From Arthrobacter sp. E3 (lineage in GTDB: Bacteria; Actinomycetota; Actinomycetes; Actinomycetales; Micrococcaceae), in NCBI RefSeq assembly GCF_017353415.1, contig NZ_JAFMPX010000001.1, positions 186,001-250,000 on the forward strand: a DNA stretch of 64,000 bases, read 5' to 3'. The notes below the pieces were generated by a model, which saw only the letters and a list, made by a program, of their open reading frames with translations, had not been told where the DNA came from and ran no database searches. The translations under genes and the position numbers were made by a program. Below, piece by piece: positions 61,171-64,000 of the stretch (position 1 is the first letter of the stretch; every line of letters starts with the position of its first letter).

Positions 61171-61965
61171 TCAGCCGTCGCGGCGCCCATAAATACGCCC
61201 CGACAGCACTCCGGCCACCTTCTTGACCCGTTCAGCAAGGTCCGGCCACTGTTCGCTAGGTACCTTCTCAGCGAGGAACGTCACCGCCACTGCCGCAACA
61301 GGCCAGCCCAAGTGGTCCGGGACGGCGACCGCCACGGAGGCCAAGCCGTCCGTGACCTCTCCGTTTTCGGTGGCATATCCGCGCAGCCGCACCTGGTCGA
61401 GGTGGGCGGACAGGGTGGAATACTTCACGATGGGGTTCGGGGCTTCAGTGCGCGAGGAGAACGCTGCCGTGTTGGGGTACAGTGCGCGGACCTGCGACTT
61501 GGGCAGCGCCGCCAAAATGGCCCGCCCGCTTGCCGTGAGGTGGCTGGGCAGCCGCACGCCAACGTCCGTCACAAGGGATGGTCGGTTCTTGGCGCGTTCT
61601 TCCACGATGTAAAGGACATCGCGCCCGTGCAGCACAGCCAGGTGTGCGGTTTGCCCAATTTTGTCCACAAGCGCTGCAAGCAGCGGCCGACCTAGACGGG
61701 ACAGCGGTTCCTGCCGGGAGTAGGCGCTGCTCAGCTCAAAGGCGGCAATGCCCAATCCGTAGCGTTGCTCCTCGTGCAGGTGCATGACGAAGCCGCTCTG
61801 CTCCATGACCCCCAGCAAGTGGTAGACGCTGGAGCGCGGAAGTTCCAGCGTGGTGGCAATGGTCGACGCGGCCAACGGTCCCCGCTTGGACGACAACAGC
61901 TTCAAAATACGCAGTGTGTTCTCAGCGGCCGGTACTTTCGACGGCGTGCGTTCTATGTCTGTCAT
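61171..61965 (-). CDS. IclR family transcriptional regulator
   Basis: A 264-residue regulator with an N-terminal winged helix (about 12-75; LAASTIATTLELPRSSVYHLL) and a C-terminal IclR effector domain (about 85-260; AHLAVLHGRDVLYIVEE, LPSHLTASGRAILAALP). It stands next to hutH and is divergent from an amino acid permease, which makes it a likely regulator of histidine use (HutR-like). A candidate operator CAATATAGAATATTG lies in the divergent region. Confidence 0.92.
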   Translation of the reverse strand: MTDIERTPSKVPAAENTLRILKLLSSKRGPLAASTIATTLELPRSSVYHLLGVMEQSGFVMHLHEEQRYGLGIAAFELSSAYSRQEPLSRLGRPLLAALVDKIGQTAHLAVLHGRDVLYIVEERAKNRPSLVTDVGVRLPSHLTASGRAILAALPKSQVRALYPNTAAFSSRTEAPNPIVKYSTLSAHLDQVRLRGYATENGEVTDGLASVAVAVPDHLGWPVAAVAVTFLAEKVPSEQWPDLAERVKKVAGVLSGRIYGRRDG

Positions 61966-62007
61966 GGCTCCCTCGGCATTGAACGGAAATCGCGTTCAGT
62001 CTTTGCA

Positions 62008-62022
62008 CAATATAGAATATTG
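62008..62022. promoter_or_regulatory. Candidate IclR operator
   Basis: A perfect inverted repeat CAATAT-AGA-ATATTG in the 192-bp divergent region between iclR and the permease. A further CAATAT half-site lies at about 62054-62059. Its A/T-rich palindrome stands out against the G+C-rich background. Confidence 0.72.
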
Positions 62023-62157
62023 CCGTCTGAAATCCCGGATTCCGAACAATATATGGGTACTTTTCAGCCAAAATCAGGTGCTGGAGTGAGCCACGCCACG
62101 GGGAATGGGCCGGTGGCGGGCCATTTCCCACAGCCCGCAATGTAAGAAAGCTCACGC

Positions 62158-63597
62158 ATGAATTCCAAGGGATCCGTCCTGACCCGCGGCTTGAATGCCC
62201 GCCATATCCGTTTCATGGCGCTCGGTTCAGCCATCGGCACCGGCTTGTTTTATGGTTCCTCCAGCGCCATTCAAAAGGCGGGCCCGGCGGTTTTGCTTGC
62301 CTACATCATTGCCGGCGCGGCAGTTTTCATGGTGATGCGGGCCCTGGGCGAACTAGCCGTCCGCCACCCCGTCTCGGGCTCCTTCGGCCAATACGTCGGC
62401 CGCTACCTTGGTCCGCTGGCCGGGTTTGTAACCGGCTGGACCTACGTTTTCGAAATGGCGATTGTGGCCATTGCCGATGTGACGGCCTTCAGCATCTACA
62501 TGGGCTTTTGGTTCCATGACGTCCCGCGCTGGATCTGGGTGCTGGCCATCATCTTCTTCCTGGCCGCCCTAAACCTGCTCAGTGTGAAAGTGTTTGGCGA
62601 GCTGGAATTCTGGTTCTCCCTTGTCAAGGTTTCAGCCATCATCGCCATGATCGCCGGAGGCGCGGCCATCATTGTGTTCGGCTTCCAGTTCGACGGCGGC
62701 CAAGCCGTTCCAGGGCTGGGGAACCTGGTGGCGCACGGCGGCTTCATACCCAACGGCTGGACCGGGCTGCTGGCGGCCTTTGCCGTGGTCATGTTCGCCT
62801 TTGGTGGCATTGAAACCATCGGCGTGACGGCAGGCGAAGCTGCAGATCCCAAGAAGAGCATTCCGGCAGCCGTCAACACCGTCCCCGTGCGCATTCTACT
62901 GTTCTACGTGCTGACTATCGGCGTGCTCATGAGCCTGGTCCCGTGGCAGGACATCACTGGTGAGAGCAGCCCGTTTGTCCAGATTTTCGACTCCCTCGGT
63001 ATCCCACTAGCCGGTCACATCCTCAACGCAGTGGTCATCACGGCAGCCCTCTCCGCCGTCAACAGTGACATCTTTGGTGCCGGACGCGTACTGTTCGGCC
63101 TGTCCCAGCAAGGCCACGCACCTCAAATCTTCGCCAAGATTTCCCGCGCAGGCGTCCCGTGGATGACCGTTGTCCTCATGACAGGGGTACTGCTGCTCGG
63201 GGTGGTTCTCAATGCCACCATCCCCGAGGACGTGTTCCTACTCATTGCCTCGATCGCCACGTTCGCCACCGTGTGGGTGTGGATCATGATCCTCGCCTCC
63301 CACGTGGCCATGAAACGCGAGATTGCCCGCAACAACCTCGCTCCTTCGGAATTTCCGGTCCCGCTCTGGCCACTGGCCTCCATCCTTACCGCAATCTTCA
63401 TGGCCGGCGTGCTGGCGCTGTTGGGTCTCTACCCGGACACCCGCGTGGCGCTGTGGGTCGGCGGAGCGTGGCTGGTGCTGCTCGCCGTCGCGTTTAAGCT
63501 GTGGGTGCGCGGGGACGGACGACGCCGTGCCCACCTCCCTGACGAGTCGGCAACTCTCACCGCGGCTGCCGATACGGACGCTCCGGCACTCACGTAA
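62158..63597 (+). CDS. APC family amino acid permease, probably for histidine
   Basis: A 479-residue transporter with 12 helices of the amino acid transporter (AAT) branch of the APC family. The start has [23 protein letters not shown] and helix 3 has the conserved [17 protein letters not shown]. It is divergent from iclR and in the histidine region, so histidine (or another hut amino acid) is the favoured substrate, by context only. Start ATG 62158. Confidence 0.92.
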   Translation: MNSKGSVLTRGLNARHIRFMALGSAIGTGLFYGSSSAIQKAGPAVLLAYIIAGAAVFMVMRALGELAVRHPVSGSFGQYVGRYLGPLAGFVTGWTYVFEMAIVAIADVTAFSIYMGFWFHDVPRWIWVLAIIFFLAALNLLSVKVFGELEFWFSLVKVSAIIAMIAGGAAIIVFGFQFDGGQAVPGLGNLVAHGGFIPNGWTGLLAAFAVVMFAFGGIETIGVTAGEAADPKKSIPAAVNTVPVRILLFYVLTIGVLMSLVPWQDITGESSPFVQIFDSLGIPLAGHILNAVVITAALSAVNSDIFGAGRVLFGLSQQGHAPQIFAKISRAGVPWMTVVLMTGVLLLGVVLNATIPEDVFLLIASIATFATVWVWIMILASHVAMKREIARNNLAPSEFPVPLWPLASILTAIFMAGVLALLGLYPDTRVALWVGGAWLVLLAVAFKLWVRGDGRRRAHLPDESATLTAAADTDAPALT

Positions 63598-63633
63598 GGC
63601 TCGTTGACGCATGAATACCGACCAGGCTGATTG

Positions 63634-64000
63634 TCAGCCCGGCTCGACGTCGCTAAGTATCGTTGCGCTGCGGCCAAAGTGGCGGACCTTGGCATCGTCC
63701 CACAGCTGGGCGGGCATGGCGCCGCCGAGCAAAACCCGGGCAAGGCCCGCGCCGTCGCCCAAAGGTGAATCGCTGCCGGCAATGATGACATTGCCGGAAC
63801 GCCGGCCCTTGAGCATGGGAGGGTCGGCTATAATCACCGTGTGCTTGAAGGCTGCGGCAATAGTGGCGGCTTCGCGGCGGGCCGTGGTGAGCGCGGGTGA
63901 GTCCCCGCAGTTCACAACATATACGCCACCAGGAATAAGCACCCTTTTGGTGGCCGCGGTGAACTCGGCTGTGGTGAGCGGGTATGGGGTCTTGGCTCCG
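63634..64000 (-). CDS. Spermidine synthase-like methyltransferase-fold protein, C-terminal part
   Basis: The open frame continues leftward from the right edge, about 121 residues, beginning GAKTPYPLTTAEFTAATKRV. The strand VLIPGGVYVVNCGDSP and the end AAFKHTVIIADPPMLKGRRSGNVIIAGS match spermidine synthase-like proteins. The N-terminal part lies outside. In actinobacteria such proteins often lack polyamine activity. An in-frame GTG at 63942 is not the likely start, since homologous sequence continues upstream. Confidence 0.75.
   Translation of the reverse strand, partial: GAKTPYPLTTAEFTAATKRVLIPGGVYVVNCGDSPALTTARREAATIAAAFKHTVIIADPPMLKGRRSGNVIIAGSDSPLGDGAGLARVLLGGAMPAQLWDDAKVRHFGRSATILSDVEPG

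Overview
This window looks like a chromosomal segment of a high-G+C actinobacterium of the family Micrococcaceae, most likely Arthrobacter in the broad sense. The evidence is the actinobacterial purSQL order, GTG/TTG starts, an LAXTG-type (LANTG) sorting signal suited to a class E sortase, an actinobacterial Asp23/AmaP stress cluster, DUF3151 next to class II fructose-bisphosphate aldolase, and an AmiS-FmdB-FmdA amide cluster. Genes are dense and mostly housekeeping or catabolic. There is no prophage, insertion sequence or CRISPR array.

Layout. 1-4.5 kb: end of an unrecognised gene, a nested palindrome and a large cell-wall sialidase. 5-8.3 kb: purS-purQ-purL. 8.5-13 kb: small leftward genes (DUF1990, YjbR, RibD-like reductase, polysaccharide deacetylase, CoA-binding protein, nitrilase). 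13-17 kb: purA and the short-chain amide operon amiS-fmdB-fmdA. 17.2-21.1 kb: SDR-MarR-SDR with a clear operator, then a DHA2 drug exporter. 21.5-27.2 kb: a copper nitrite reductase module, consisting of a regulator with candidate Fe-S cysteines, an NnrS-like membrane protein, a 905-residue membrane-fused NirK with every copper ligand present, and a divergent DUF2249 protein. 27.3-36.9 kb: DUF3151-fba, a secreted S53 peptidase, TrmH methyltransferase, HAD phosphatase, tdk, pyrE, nadE, xth. 36.9-41.8 kb: a sugar ABC transporter operon ending in its LacI regulator, with a perfect LacI-type operator in front. 42-44.7 kb: an 11-mer-repeat helical protein and a five-gene Asp23/AmaP envelope-stress operon in which each gene overlaps the next by 4 bp. 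45.4-45.8 kb: tRNA-Phe, tRNA-Asp, tRNA-Glu. 45.9-52.6 kb: MMP-like metallopeptidase, a decayed NlpC/P60 gene, universal stress protein, a coupled PLP enzyme/lactone oxidase pair, a condensed flavoprotein, CopC. 52.8-63.6 kb: purine permease, hutG, a heterodimeric ABC exporter, hutH, an IclR regulator and a divergent amino-acid permease (histidine use; hutU and hutI are not here). The window ends inside a spermidine-synthase-like gene.

The most notable non-coding signals are two families of intergenic palindromes. Family 1 has three copies (158-284, 19317-19413, 35010-35130): nested hairpins built from ACGCTCC half-sites. Family 2 has two copies (32688-32751, 61091-61150): roughly 60-bp palindromes centred on GCTATAGC that keep the same T/G mismatch at the same place. 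The coding module most worth following is the fused nitrite reductase with its putative Fe-S regulator.
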